DNA of 37,176 bases from Sulfuricurvum sp. (lineage in GTDB: Bacteria; Campylobacterota; Campylobacteria; Campylobacterales; Sulfurimonadaceae), in NCBI GenBank assembly GCA_028714915.1, contig JAQTLL010000009.1, positions 1 to 37,176 on the forward strand, read 5' to 3'. Below the pieces are notes generated by a model. That model saw only the letters and a program-made list of their open reading frames with translations. It searched no databases and was not told the origin of the DNA. This document shows positions 13,711 to 22,449 of the stretch, one piece after another (the first letter of the stretch is position 1; the number at the start of each line of letters is the position of its first letter). The position numbers and the translations under genes were made by a program.

Positions 13711-13728
13711 AAAAAGTTTTGGAGTCCC
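13660..13728 (+). repeat. Imperfect direct repeat (TTGGAGTCCC) between terminase genes
   Basis: TTGGAGTCCC occurs at the start of this stretch and again 59 bases later, each followed by a related GTTT...ATTTTG(T/C)AGAA segment. The following 13711-13867 holds no gene I can support, only A- and G-rich sequence with two GGTTGAAAG copies. The location fits a packaging or regulatory site, but no cos or pac motif is recognised. Confidence 0.4.
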
Positions 13729-13867
13729 CGGTTTACTATTTTGCAGAAAAAAACAGGGAAAAAGGGGATAGCAGGGGCTGCCACAATGCCTCAAATTTGC
13801 GTAGAAACGGGGCAAGGTTGAAAGAACGGGTTGAAAGTGGCATAGGTTAGTTACCAAGAGGTAATCA

Positions 13868-13969
13868 ATGCTTTATTTTCTTTTCTGGATATTTATAGTT
13901 GTAGTGATTTTGGGGTTGATAATCCTTGAGCTTATCCCGAAGATAATGAAAGACGGGACGGGAGGGTAA
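13868..13969 (+). CDS. Membrane peptide (33 aa)
   Basis: A hydrophobic helix (YFLFWIFIVVVILGLIILEL) with a short basic-polar tail. AGAGG lies just upstream, and the TAA overlaps the next ATG. Function unknown. Confidence 0.5.
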   Translation: MLYFLFWIFIVVVILGLIILELIPKIMKDGTGG

Positions 13970-14109
13970 TGAGTGTAATATTTTTATTCCTGCGGATATT
14001 CGGGGTAATATACACTCCGGTAGACATACTGATCTTCATGTTTTTCATATGGGCTGATTATGTAGCGGTGATGGAAACGCTGCGGTGGTGGAGACTAAAC
14101 GGGAAATGA
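13969..14109 (+). CDS. Small membrane protein (46 aa)
   Basis: Starts in TAATG. One or two hydrophobic segments (VIFLFLRIFGVIY and VDILIFMFFIWADYVAV), then a basic tail. The stop overlaps the next ATG (ATGA). A small holin-like topology is possible, but the distance from the lysin gene gives no support. Confidence 0.5.
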   Translation: MSVIFLFLRIFGVIYTPVDILIFMFFIWADYVAVMETLRWWRLNGK

Positions 14110-14270
14110 CCTGGCGGGATAGGTTGATGAAGGAAGCTGAAACCATCATTTCTCATGGTGAAGGCCGGTTAGAATTGTGGGTATCTCCGGTAGGGGCAGA
14201 CAAGACGAAGGTGCAGGTCAGTTGTGGCAGGGTATGGAAATTTGAGGTTGACAGGGTTAAGGACGATTAA
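14106..14270 (+). CDS. Hypothetical 54 aa protein
   Basis: The ATG at 14106 is coupled to the preceding stop; an upstream in-frame GTG lacks a ribosome-binding site. The product has an N-terminal helix (MTWRDRLMKEAETIISHGEG) and a beta-rich end (RLELWVSPVG, KVQVSCGRVWKFEV). No family known. Confidence 0.55.
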   Translation: MTWRDRLMKEAETIISHGEGRLELWVSPVGADKTKVQVSCGRVWKFEVDRVKDD

Positions 14271-14283
14271 AAAGAAAACAACC

Positions 14284-14362
14284 GGGCGTTGATTTAGCAG
14301 CTCCCCGCCCAAACATACTAAAGGCGAGTCTTGAGTGAAAACTCTTGGCTTGCCTCTTTTTT
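14284..14362 (+). promoter_or_regulatory. Terminator-like hairpin leader directly before terL
   Basis: A small GGGCG/CGCCC stem (14284-14288 with 14306-14310) precedes a 15-position stem (14322-14336 with 14341-14355; two G-U, one 2x2 mismatch) closed by a GAAA tetraloop and followed by CTCTTTTTTATT. The large terminase ATG is four bases after the T run, with no ribosome-binding site. It looks like an intrinsic terminator or attenuator controlling entry into the head operon. Confidence 0.6.
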
Positions 14363-14365
14363 ATT

Positions 14366-16021
14366 ATGGACTTATACAGTAGGTTTAATCAGCAGGAACA
14401 ATCGGATTTGATTGCACTCGGCAAAGAAGAAAACGGATTAGAGAAACAGCGCCTTTTATGCCAGAGTTATTTCAAGCGGGACTTTGAGTCGTTTTTGTAC
14501 CTGTTAGGGTATAGAGACCTGGGCGAGTTCCATAAGCAAGAGATCGCGGAATTGCAGAAGTACAGGTATCTTGGGGATTATACCGTGCATAATTTATGGC
14601 TTTGGTGCAGAGGATTTTTCAAAACATCCATAATTACCAAAGCGCATTCAATATGGCTCATAGTAAACAACCCGAATATCAGGATACTGCTTGTAAGTTA
14701 TACAATGGACGTAGCGAGCATGATTTTAGTGGGGATAAAATCTACGTTCATGTTCAATGAAGATTTCCGTTACTTTTTCCGTGAATACTGTCCATCCGCG
14801 AATAAAGAAGGCAAAATAGAGTTCGGCACGACTACACAGTTCACTATCCCCATGAGGACAAAAATTTATGATGAACCCACGATGATGTGCGCCGGTGTCG
14901 GGACGAACATCACGGGTTTACATTTCGACTGGCTCAAAATTGACGATTTAGTCAATAAGGAGTCGGTGAACAATAACGACCAGATCAATGCGTCAAAAGA
15001 ATATTTCGGGTACTTACGCAACTTTTATGACAACAAGTTGTACCCGAAAGAAGATGTAGTCGGCACGATTTACCATTTCAACGATCTACACAGCGTATTG
15101 AATGACGATACTAACAACAATTTCCATAAAAGTATCCGCCCGGCTGAATGTAACGGGGTTTATACTTTCCCCCAGCGTATGAACCGCGAACAGTTTGAGG
15201 AAGATATGAACAACCCGGCAATCGGGCCTGCTATAGTTTATCCGCAATACCAAATGCAGCCGTTTAACCCTAAAGACGCGAAGTTCAAATCGGAATGGTG
15301 GCAGGAATACGACAAACTCCCCGACGGGTTAGCGGAATATGTGTGTGTCGACCCCGCATCTACGCAGAAGAAGAAATCAGATTATACCGTTATCGAGCGG
15401 TGGGGGATAGATTATGAAGGCAAACATTATTTGCTTGAAGGTATCCGGGACAAACTGGAGGTGTTCGACCGGATTGATGCTGTTACAGATATATGTAAAC
15501 GGGCTAAACGGCTGGTATCCGTCAAGTATGAAGTGTTAGGCGGCAGACATGGCGACCTTGAACAACTCAAAGCGAGGTTTATTAGCGAGAAAATGTATAT
15601 TGAACCCACTGAAACCCGCTCGACTACATCAAGCAAAACAGACAGGATCGAACAACGGTTGATCGGCCCGTGGCACGCGGGAATAATATTCATGCCCAGG
15701 ACATTATTGTGTAAATCAAAAAGCGACGGTAAAACGTATGATTTTGTCCAGGAGTATAAACTCGAATATTTGCAGTTCCCGTTTTCGGCTCACGACGATG
15801 CTCTTGATTGTCATTCCCAAATGTTCGAGGATCTGCAAAGTTTGCAGAAAGGGCGTAAACCTGTTGCTGCGCAACCGCGCCACGCGATGACCGCCGATGA
15901 AGAAATGGAACGGTATGAACAAATAAAGAAGTTTGCAAGTATGGGAGTAGGCACGCAGGAAGCTGTAAGCCGGATTGGAATAAAACAGATGATCCGTAAA
16001 GCGAGGGTGTCTAATGGATAA
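14366..16021 (+). CDS. terL: Terminase large subunit
   Basis: A 551 aa packaging motor. The ATPase half has a Walker A-like CRGFFKTS (about 81-88) and Walker B DWLKIDD (about 188-194). The C-terminal RNase-H-like nuclease shows YVCVDPASTQKKKSDYTVI (Asp329 and Asp339) and SAHDDALD near the end. The enzyme cuts concatemeric DNA and pumps it into the prohead. The start at 14366 was chosen because the upstream TTG lies inside the hairpin; neither start has a ribosome-binding site. The end overlaps the portal gene by 8 bases. Confidence 0.92.
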   Translation: MDLYSRFNQQEQSDLIALGKEENGLEKQRLLCQSYFKRDFESFLYLLGYRDLGEFHKQEIAELQKYRYLGDYTVHNLWLWCRGFFKTSIITKAHSIWLIVNNPNIRILLVSYTMDVASMILVGIKSTFMFNEDFRYFFREYCPSANKEGKIEFGTTTQFTIPMRTKIYDEPTMMCAGVGTNITGLHFDWLKIDDLVNKESVNNNDQINASKEYFGYLRNFYDNKLYPKEDVVGTIYHFNDLHSVLNDDTNNNFHKSIRPAECNGVYTFPQRMNREQFEEDMNNPAIGPAIVYPQYQMQPFNPKDAKFKSEWWQEYDKLPDGLAEYVCVDPASTQKKKSDYTVIERWGIDYEGKHYLLEGIRDKLEVFDRIDAVTDICKRAKRLVSVKYEVLGGRHGDLEQLKARFISEKMYIEPTETRSTTSSKTDRIEQRLIGPWHAGIIFMPRTLLCKSKSDGKTYDFVQEYKLEYLQFPFSAHDDALDCHSQMFEDLQSLQKGRKPVAAQPRHAMTADEEMERYEQIKKFASMGVGTQEAVSRIGIKQMIRKARVSNG

Positions 16022-18023
16022 TGCGGAATTAAACGTTTGGCAAGCTAAAATATCTCGGTGTTCGGCATACCAGCAAACACAGCATCCTAACTGGAGCGAA
16101 GCTATTGACCTTATAAACTGCAATTTGTTGACTAAAAAGTTCGGGATCGATGACAGCGAATACGTGGAAGTGAACTTCGCAAAATGGTTTATAGACGCTA
16201 TCGTCCCGATGATTTATTATAAAGACCCGTATATATTCATTAAACCAAAACACGAAAGATATACGTCATTCGCTCAAACCGCAGAAACGGTGGTCAACTA
16301 TTACTGGCGGGAATTGGCATTAAAACAACAGATGCAACGGTGTATTGCGTCGGCTTTGCTTACTCCCCCCGGATGGATGCAGATAGGGTATACTGCAAAA
16401 ATCGGGCAGGATATAGCTAAACTCGATGAAGAACAAAATAAGTCCGTTATTCAAAACATAAAGGATTTCATTAAAGGTAAACTTGGCGAACCTAAAGAAA
16501 AAACTCCCGCGCAACAGGGTGTGCTTAATGAGTATATCGAAGAAGAATCCCCGTTCGTCAATTGGGAAAACTCATGGAAAATATTAGTTCCTCCGGGGTA
16601 TCAGGCATTTAACCAGATGCCGTATATTATAGTTGTGGAAACTGTGGCGAAAATAGATTTTCTGGCAAACCCGTTATACAAGAACAAAAACCAGGTATCA
16701 TTAGCGTCAGGTAGAAATGCTACATCATCTAAATTCCAGAACATAGAAACCGCCAATTATGACAATTCGACGGATATAAATAAAGATGACGATTCTGAAA
16801 CCATAGACCTTTACCACATCTGGGATAAACGTACCCAGAAACGCTATACCATCACAATAGGTTGTAATGACGCGCATTTTGAAGGGGATTGGCCATACGA
16901 TTTTGACGGGTTCACGGTCGAACCTTTAATATTCGAGGACAATTTACCTTCAAAAACCGAATCGAACTTTTATCCAGTCAACGCGCTTACCCCTATCTTG
17001 CCGCAAATACGCGAACAGTCGTCCGCAAGGACGCAAATGTCTAAATGGCGTAAACGCGCATCAGGGTATATCCTGGCGCAAAAAGGGTTGGCTAATGATG
17101 AGGATATCAAGCAAATAGAAGAAACTGAAGCCCTGCAAATAATTTATGTGAACAATATATCCGCATTCCAGTTTTCCCAATCCCCGCAGTTGCCCCCGGA
17201 CGTGTTCAACGTGGATAATGTTATAAAACAAGATTTGCAGATGGGGACAAGCATGGGACAAGTCATGTTCATGCCAATGCCAGGTCAACGTACGGCTACA
17301 CAGGCGGGGATCGCGCAATCAGGGTTACAGATCAAAGTCCAGGCTAAAATAGACAGGGTTGAAGATTTCACCGTAAAAATAGCCACTAAACTGTTCCAAG
17401 TATGCTGGCAGTTGCTGGATAGGCAAAAGATTTCAGAAATTATCGGTGAACCTGTAACCGAAGAAATGTGGCCTACTCCCCCGGAAGATAAAAAGGAACG
17501 GAAACGGATAATAAAATCCCAGTTGCAGTTGAGGATTGACGCGGGATCGGCTGCCGCGCCAAAAGACGAAACGGTTGAAACTAAACAGGCAATAGATATT
17601 ATCACTGTTTTAGGGACGCTTATGCCTGAACGGTTGAATAAGCCTGAAATAGCGAAAGCGTTATTCCGGCGAAATAAGTTCAGCAAAGATTTAGATAAAC
17701 TGATTATCGGCAATGATGAAGCCGAGATCATGGCGGCAGAAGAAGAAAACAAGTTGCTTGGAATGAATATCCCGCAGGTGGTAAGTCCTAATGAAAACCA
17801 CCAGTTACACGTTGCAGTTCATGGCAAAATGACGCAGCCGACAGACGCCGGCGATCTACATTTATCGCAGCATGGTAAATTTATGGGTATTGCAGGGATG
17901 ACGAGTAAACCTAAAACATCAACGAACCCTGAAATCAAAAGGCAAGGGTTGCCTAATGAAAGCGATACGTTGCAATCTGTTCAGAATATGGGCGTAGGCA
18001 CAGGGCCGGAAACAATGGCGTAA
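16014..18023 (+). CDS. Portal protein
   Basis: A 669 aa protein directly after, and overlapping, the large terminase, in the standard portal position and size for podoviruses. Helical blocks such as YWRELALKQQMQRCIASALL and TPPGWMQIGYTA, an ELxP-like region and a long helical C-terminus fit the portal fold. The portal forms the dodecameric ring for DNA entry and exit. No signal peptide, as expected for a cytoplasmically assembled prohead component. Identification rests on position, length and general pattern. Confidence 0.8.
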   Translation: MDNAELNVWQAKISRCSAYQQTQHPNWSEAIDLINCNLLTKKFGIDDSEYVEVNFAKWFIDAIVPMIYYKDPYIFIKPKHERYTSFAQTAETVVNYYWRELALKQQMQRCIASALLTPPGWMQIGYTAKIGQDIAKLDEEQNKSVIQNIKDFIKGKLGEPKEKTPAQQGVLNEYIEEESPFVNWENSWKILVPPGYQAFNQMPYIIVVETVAKIDFLANPLYKNKNQVSLASGRNATSSKFQNIETANYDNSTDINKDDDSETIDLYHIWDKRTQKRYTITIGCNDAHFEGDWPYDFDGFTVEPLIFEDNLPSKTESNFYPVNALTPILPQIREQSSARTQMSKWRKRASGYILAQKGLANDEDIKQIEETEALQIIYVNNISAFQFSQSPQLPPDVFNVDNVIKQDLQMGTSMGQVMFMPMPGQRTATQAGIAQSGLQIKVQAKIDRVEDFTVKIATKLFQVCWQLLDRQKISEIIGEPVTEEMWPTPPEDKKERKRIIKSQLQLRIDAGSAAAPKDETVETKQAIDIITVLGTLMPERLNKPEIAKALFRRNKFSKDLDKLIIGNDEAEIMAAEEENKLLGMNIPQVVSPNENHQLHVAVHGKMTQPTDAGDLHLSQHGKFMGIAGMTSKPKTSTNPEIKRQGLPNESDTLQSVQNMGVGTGPETMA

Positions 18024-18047
18024 GAAATGATAAAATAGGTTGAGGAA

Positions 18048-18509
18048 ATGACTAACGGATGCCGGTGGCAAGAAAAATCGTTTTCAGTATCAATGGCAGG
18101 CAAATGCCTTTCTATATGCCGTAATTGCAGCACGCCTATTATGAACACTGTGTATCGGCACAACGGGGACGATTTATGTCGGGCCTGTTTCAACGCCCGT
18201 CCTGCGGTACATATTGACAATTCAGCGATCAACGGATTTCTGACCACAAAAGATAAACTGTTCGATTTTATAGATGTTCATACCACCGGCAAACCTGTTG
18301 CTATAAGAAGCAAACGCCAGTGGGAAAAACATATAAAATCGCTTGGGTTGCATGACGATATTAACATGAAAAAGTTCAGCAAACCTGAAAATTTGCCCGC
18401 GCATAAAGATATCCCTTTAGACAAAGACGAAATGCGGGATCTGATGCACCGTAGTTTGCATGACCCTAAAAACAGGCATTTGTTTGGAAGAAACGGGATA
18501 ATACGATAA
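18048..18509 (+). CDS. Zinc-ribbon-containing protein in head module (153 aa)
   Basis: The N-terminal part carries CRNCSTPIMNTVYRHNGDDLCRACF, two CxxC pairs about 19 residues apart, typical of a zinc ribbon. The C-terminal part is basic and helical (SKRQWEKHIKSLGLHDDI), with a motif often seen in small phage proteins next to the portal. Possible role in head morphogenesis or late transcription; not established. Confidence 0.6.
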   Translation: MTNGCRWQEKSFSVSMAGKCLSICRNCSTPIMNTVYRHNGDDLCRACFNARPAVHIDNSAINGFLTTKDKLFDFIDVHTTGKPVAIRSKRQWEKHIKSLGLHDDINMKKFSKPENLPAHKDIPLDKDEMRDLMHRSLHDPKNRHLFGRNGIIR

Positions 18510-18559
18510 ATGGGAATATATATTTTTGAATCAAACCAAAGATGAAAGGAGGATAAAAT

Positions 18560-18712
18560 ATGGCTGATAAACTGATACCGACTGTAAAACCTACCGGCGC
18601 AAAAGATGGCCGTCCTGAAGGAAGCGAGTTGAAAACTATCAAGACCGCGAACCAGACAGACGGTAAGTTGATGCACAACGCTAAAGCGGACAACGACAAA
18701 ATTTTCGGGTAA
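18560..18712 (+). CDS. Small head-module protein (50 aa)
   Basis: A strong ribosome-binding site (AAAGGAGG) precedes the ATG. The product is polar and Lys-rich (ADKLIPTVKPTGAKDGRPEG, TIKTANQTDGKLMHNAKAD), likely disordered. Placed between the zinc protein and the scaffold-like gene. Function unknown; the strong translation signal supports a real gene. Confidence 0.6.
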   Translation: MADKLIPTVKPTGAKDGRPEGSELKTIKTANQTDGKLMHNAKADNDKIFG

Positions 18713-18733
18713 TCCCGAAAGGAAAGGTAACAT

Positions 18734-19576
18734 ATGGGTGTTATGACAGGAACATTAGCGCAAGCCATGAAGGATACACAAGCCCAAAAGGTGGAAACCG
18801 TCAAGGCTGAAGTTAATGACACAGAGAAGGCAGAAACAAAAAGTTCAGAGGAAACGAAGTCGGGTGATACTTCTGAATTTTATCAGGGAATTGACATCAA
18901 AGATGTCCCCGAACAGTATAGACACCTCGTAAAAGAAAAGCTGGATTTAGCCGAAAAAGGAGTCCAGTCAAAGTTGAGGGAAGTGGCTGATCTGAAACGG
19001 GTTAAGGAAGGGTTGGCGCAACGGGGGTTAAGCGCGGGTGAAATCGATACCGCGATCAACGAGTATGTTACCCGCAAAACCGCGCCGACAAAAGAAGCGG
19101 AAAAAAACGCGAAACTTCTTGACCAGTTGATAGAGAAATCCGATCCTGAAACAAGGGAAGCGTTAGGTCAATGGCGCAAAATCATCGCCGAGGAAGCGCA
19201 GGAAGCGATTAAGGCTGTCCGCGAAGAACTATCCGCAATCAAAAGCGATACTATCTCTACACGCAGGGAACGGTTGGTCGTGGAGATAGACGGGTTGCGC
19301 GAAAAGTATGGCGATGAGTTGATTGATAAGTATAAAGATACTTTGATAGAGGCTGGACTTAAATATAAAGCCCCTGCGAAGAATCTTTTACATTCAATCG
19401 CCCCTGATGAAGTCGAGGAAACTATACTGGCGAGAGCTAACAAAGGGAAAAAACCTCTGACAGAGGAAAAGAAAAACGCAATAACTTCAAGTTCAAACGT
19501 AGTGTCTAATGAAACCGTCGATACAAAAAAGACGACGTTCGGCGATCTCATACGGATGAACATGAAGAAAAAATAA
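18734..19576 (+). CDS. Probable scaffolding protein
   Basis: A 280 aa highly charged protein directly upstream of the major capsid gene. Acidic and polar N-terminus (about residues 10-50), long helical regions (EKLDLAEKGVQSKLREVADL, EAQEAIKAVREELSAIKSD) and a basic C-terminal tail (MNMKKK) that could contact the capsid shell, as in many scaffolds. No protease motif is seen. Assigned from position and composition. Confidence 0.7.
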   Translation: MGVMTGTLAQAMKDTQAQKVETVKAEVNDTEKAETKSSEETKSGDTSEFYQGIDIKDVPEQYRHLVKEKLDLAEKGVQSKLREVADLKRVKEGLAQRGLSAGEIDTAINEYVTRKTAPTKEAEKNAKLLDQLIEKSDPETREALGQWRKIIAEEAQEAIKAVREELSAIKSDTISTRRERLVVEIDGLREKYGDELIDKYKDTLIEAGLKYKAPAKNLLHSIAPDEVEETILARANKGKKPLTEEKKNAITSSSNVVSNETVDTKKTTFGDLIRMNMKKK

Positions 19577-19588
19577 GGAGTAAGTGGA

Positions 19589-20587
19589 GTGCTTGCAACT
19601 CAAACGTTAACAACTACCATACAGAACGTGATAGACGCTGTTACGAGTCCGTTAATCTCAAAAAAGATTTCGGATAACGTAACCGAGAACATCCCGTTAA
19701 TACGGTTTATGGATAGGACAGGACATAAAGAATACGAATCGGGTGGCGATTGCTATGAACCCCTCGTTCTTATGGACTTGCCGTCCGGTGAAGCGTATAC
19801 GGGATCGACTCCTCTTAAAACAGCCCAGACGGATACAACCCGCAGGGCGACGTATGAGAGGAAGCTGATACAAGTCCCTGTATTGGTAACGGGGACAGAA
19901 CTGTTACGCAATGCAGGTAACGGAGAAACAGCCCTTGTGAATTATATGGAGACGCAAATTGATCAGGCGCGTCTGGGTATGATAAATACTCTTGCCGGAA
20001 CTTCTATCGGGATACAATCCTCGCAGAGTGATTCCGACTTGGGTATCACGGGGTTGGCGACATTCCTCACCTCAACGCCGACATCAGGAACAGTAGGCGG
20101 ATTATCCCGCGCAACGTATGACAAATGGAGACAGAAAGTCAACGCTGTCGCTACCGGCTGGAATACTGACGGGTTAATCAGCCTATCGGCATTGTTTCTT
20201 GATACAATGCGCGGAGATGAAAGCGCCGGAGCAATAACAATGACATCTGCGGGATTCGCTAATTTCATCAGGTCGTTACAGGGGACTATTACGTATAATA
20301 TGCCTAATGGCCCTGCAACTGCGCCTGTTGATTTAGGTTTTCCTGCGATCAATTACTTCGGCGCAACGGCATTCCCTGACTATTATCAACCGTCGAATAC
20401 CGCGAATATGTTAAACCTGAAATACCTGAAACTCCTGGTGGCTAAAGACAGGGATATGTCAATCAGGCCGTTTTTAACTGATTACAACTCTGATTCTGAA
20501 TGCGCCAGGATATTTTGGGCAGGTAATTTAGTATGTTCAGCACTGTCAAGACAGGGACTCTTGTACGGGCTGGTTGAGACATGGTAA
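19589..20587 (+). CDS. Major capsid protein (HK97-fold type)
   Basis: A 332 aa protein in the standard position after the scaffold gene. Segments such as TENIPLIRFMDRTGHKEYES, TRRATYERKLIQVPVLVTG, NYMETQIDQARLGMINTLAG and AKDRDMSIRPFL match the general pattern of HK97-fold capsid proteins of podoviruses. GTG start at 19589 with AAGGAG 8 bases upstream. No signal peptide, in contrast to the next gene. Forms the icosahedral shell. Confidence 0.82.
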   Translation: MLATQTLTTTIQNVIDAVTSPLISKKISDNVTENIPLIRFMDRTGHKEYESGGDCYEPLVLMDLPSGEAYTGSTPLKTAQTDTTRRATYERKLIQVPVLVTGTELLRNAGNGETALVNYMETQIDQARLGMINTLAGTSIGIQSSQSDSDLGITGLATFLTSTPTSGTVGGLSRATYDKWRQKVNAVATGWNTDGLISLSALFLDTMRGDESAGAITMTSAGFANFIRSLQGTITYNMPNGPATAPVDLGFPAINYFGATAFPDYYQPSNTANMLNLKYLKLLVAKDRDMSIRPFLTDYNSDSECARIFWAGNLVCSALSRQGLLYGLVETW

Positions 20588-20600
20588 GGGAGGATTAAAG

Positions 20601-21191
20601 ATGAAAAAGTTATTTGTTGTTCTTTTGTCTGCCCTTATTATTCTTGGAGTATCAACCCAAGCAAGGGCAGAAATAGAAACAAGTTCGTACACAGGCAGGA
20701 ACTATCGTGAATTGCAGCGGTTTATCCAGGTGTATAACAACTACGGGAACACTATCACCGAAAACTCCGTTGTGATCCTCGATATGGTGGGAAGTCCAAC
20801 TCCTATTACGGGAACGGTAGCTGTTACCATTCATGCGACGTATACTTCACCTTCGGCATTAGCTATTGGCGTAGCCGATGAAACTATCGCATCCGGCGCA
20901 ATAGGAAAAATCTGCACTTACGGGCCTCATTTAGTGAGAACTACCCCTGTTCAATCGGGTAATTTTTATATCACTAAAGGAAGCGCGTTAGGAACGGCAT
21001 CCGCAGGATATACAGTATACCCCGGATCGGGGTATCCGTACCTTCCTACGGGTATGGTTGGATCTGCTGAAGATTTACGGTCGCAGACCGCAACTACAGC
21101 TCGTTCAGCGGTAGGTGTTGCACTTTGTGAATACTCAACAACTCCTGCTTCAATATGGTGGGCGTGGATAAACGTAACGCCTGATCTGTAA
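20601..21191 (+). CDS. Decoration-like protein with Sec signal peptide
   Basis: A 196 aa protein immediately after the capsid gene. Residues 1-23 form a clear signal peptide (MKKLFVVLLSALIILG, cleavage after …QARA). The mature part is beta-rich and Gly/Ala/Thr-rich (LAIGVADETIASGAIGKI, GSALGTASAGYTVYPG), resembling capsid decoration or head-fibre proteins. ATG at 20601 with GGGAGG upstream; an upstream TTG was rejected. A signal peptide on a presumed capsid-associated protein is unusual. A surface protein of the infected cell is the alternative. Confidence 0.7.
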   Translation: MKKLFVVLLSALIILGVSTQARAEIETSSYTGRNYRELQRFIQVYNNYGNTITENSVVILDMVGSPTPITGTVAVTIHATYTSPSALAIGVADETIASGAIGKICTYGPHLVRTTPVQSGNFYITKGSALGTASAGYTVYPGSGYPYLPTGMVGSAEDLRSQTATTARSAVGVALCEYSTTPASIWWAWINVTPDL

Positions 21192-21206
21192 GCAGGAAAC
21201 ACAACC

Positions 21207-21230
21207 GGGAGCGGCTGGAATGCCGCTCCC
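21207..21230 (+). other. Perfect 9-bp hairpin after decoration-like gene
   Basis: GGGAGCGGC-TGGAAT-GCCGCTCCC has no T run after it, so a classical terminator is unlikely. It may protect the upstream capsid mRNA from 3' decay or set the expression ratio between capsid genes and the membrane protein that follows. Confidence 0.6.
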
Positions 21231-21248
21231 ACTAAATTCGGAGTCTTG

Positions 21249-22436
21249 ATGTTAGCTAAACTTATAGGTTTGTTCTTGGTGATACTTCCCTGGATGATTT
21301 TCCCGCGGCCCGATGTGTATGACCAAACGCGGATGATAAAATCGGCGTTTTTTGATTTTGGGTGTATGGCGATAATAGTTTACGGGCTATATTCTGGGTC
21401 AATCCAAAGGTACAAGAACAAGATTTTAGCTATACTCACGGGGTACGTTTTCATAATCCAATTCTTTAATTGGTATAAACCCCAGATTTGCAGTTACAAT
21501 AAAACGTTATTACTTAATATCTCTACAGTTACCCCGATGTTGCATTTTATCCTGGCTGTATTAGCCACTTATTTCGCGTGCAGCATCTTAAAAAAAGACG
21601 ATTTTAAGGTCATAGCTAAATGTTTAGCATGGTCATCCATAGCTGTTGCCGGATACGTTTTATTGCAGAAAATAAATATCGATCCCTGGGGTCAAATAAT
21701 GTTCAAACCTGGGCTATTCGCTCCTATGATAAGTTATACCACCGATCATAACCATTGTACTGCTATGCTGGATAATCCCAATATAGTCGGCGGATATCTG
21801 GGGATGTGTTTCCCGTTCATACTGTCATTACGGAAATGGTGGGTTTACTTGATAGCACTATGTATCCCGCTAATACTTTTTTGGATAGAATCAATGGGCG
21901 GATTAGCTATTTTCCTGCTTGGCGCGGGAATATATTTCGCGTTAACGGATTGGAAACGCGAAAAGTTAACGTATAAATTTGCTGCATTGGTGGTCATATC
22001 TTTGATCGTAGCAGCGATGATCTATTTTATTACCATATTCAACTGGTCATCGGATATCGGCGAATTGAGTTTTAACGGCAGGTTCAGGATACTGGCAAGT
22101 TCATGGGAGTATTTCAAACAAAATCCGTTATGGGGTAAAGGGCTTGGCGTATTCCAGACATACGGCATTAAGGTGGGGGCATTATGGGCTAAAGAAGCGC
22201 ATTGTGATTGGTTTGAACGGATGTGCGAGCTGGGGATCATGGGAACAGGGCTGATAGCCATATTAGCAGGACGGTCAATCAAACATTTTTCTTTTGACAG
22301 GTCAAACAGGACAGCTATAGCGAGCCTTGCATCGTTTATCTGTTTTCTTGTCTTGATGATATTCAGTTTCCCGATAGAAAACGGGGCGTTAGCATTTACC
22401 GGATTAACATTATTCTGGGCGGTAGAAACATTATAA
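21249..22436 (+). CDS. O-antigen ligase/polymerase-like (Wzy_C) polytopic membrane protein
   Basis: A 395 aa protein with about ten transmembrane segments. The Wzy_C-type periplasmic loop motif is recognisable near residues 280-325: FNGRFRILASSWEYFKQNP, LWGKGLGVFQTYG and AHCDWFERMCELGIMG. The superfamily includes WaaL O-antigen ligases, Wzy polymerases and PglL/PilO protein O-oligosaccharyltransferases, all acting on the periplasmic face with undecaprenyl-linked glycans. ATG at 21249 follows GGAG. It lies inside the structural operon, between the decoration-like protein and coiled-coil/adaptor genes. Substrate unknown: host O-antigen change or glycosylation of exported phage proteins are both possible. 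Confidence 0.75.
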   Translation: MLAKLIGLFLVILPWMIFPRPDVYDQTRMIKSAFFDFGCMAIIVYGLYSGSIQRYKNKILAILTGYVFIIQFFNWYKPQICSYNKTLLLNISTVTPMLHFILAVLATYFACSILKKDDFKVIAKCLAWSSIAVAGYVLLQKINIDPWGQIMFKPGLFAPMISYTTDHNHCTAMLDNPNIVGGYLGMCFPFILSLRKWWVYLIALCIPLILFWIESMGGLAIFLLGAGIYFALTDWKREKLTYKFAALVVISLIVAAMIYFITIFNWSSDIGELSFNGRFRILASSWEYFKQNPLWGKGLGVFQTYGIKVGALWAKEAHCDWFERMCELGIMGTGLIAILAGRSIKHFSFDRSNRTAIASLASFICFLVLMIFSFPIENGALAFTGLTLFWAVETL

Positions 22437-22449
22437 AAAAGGAGATATG

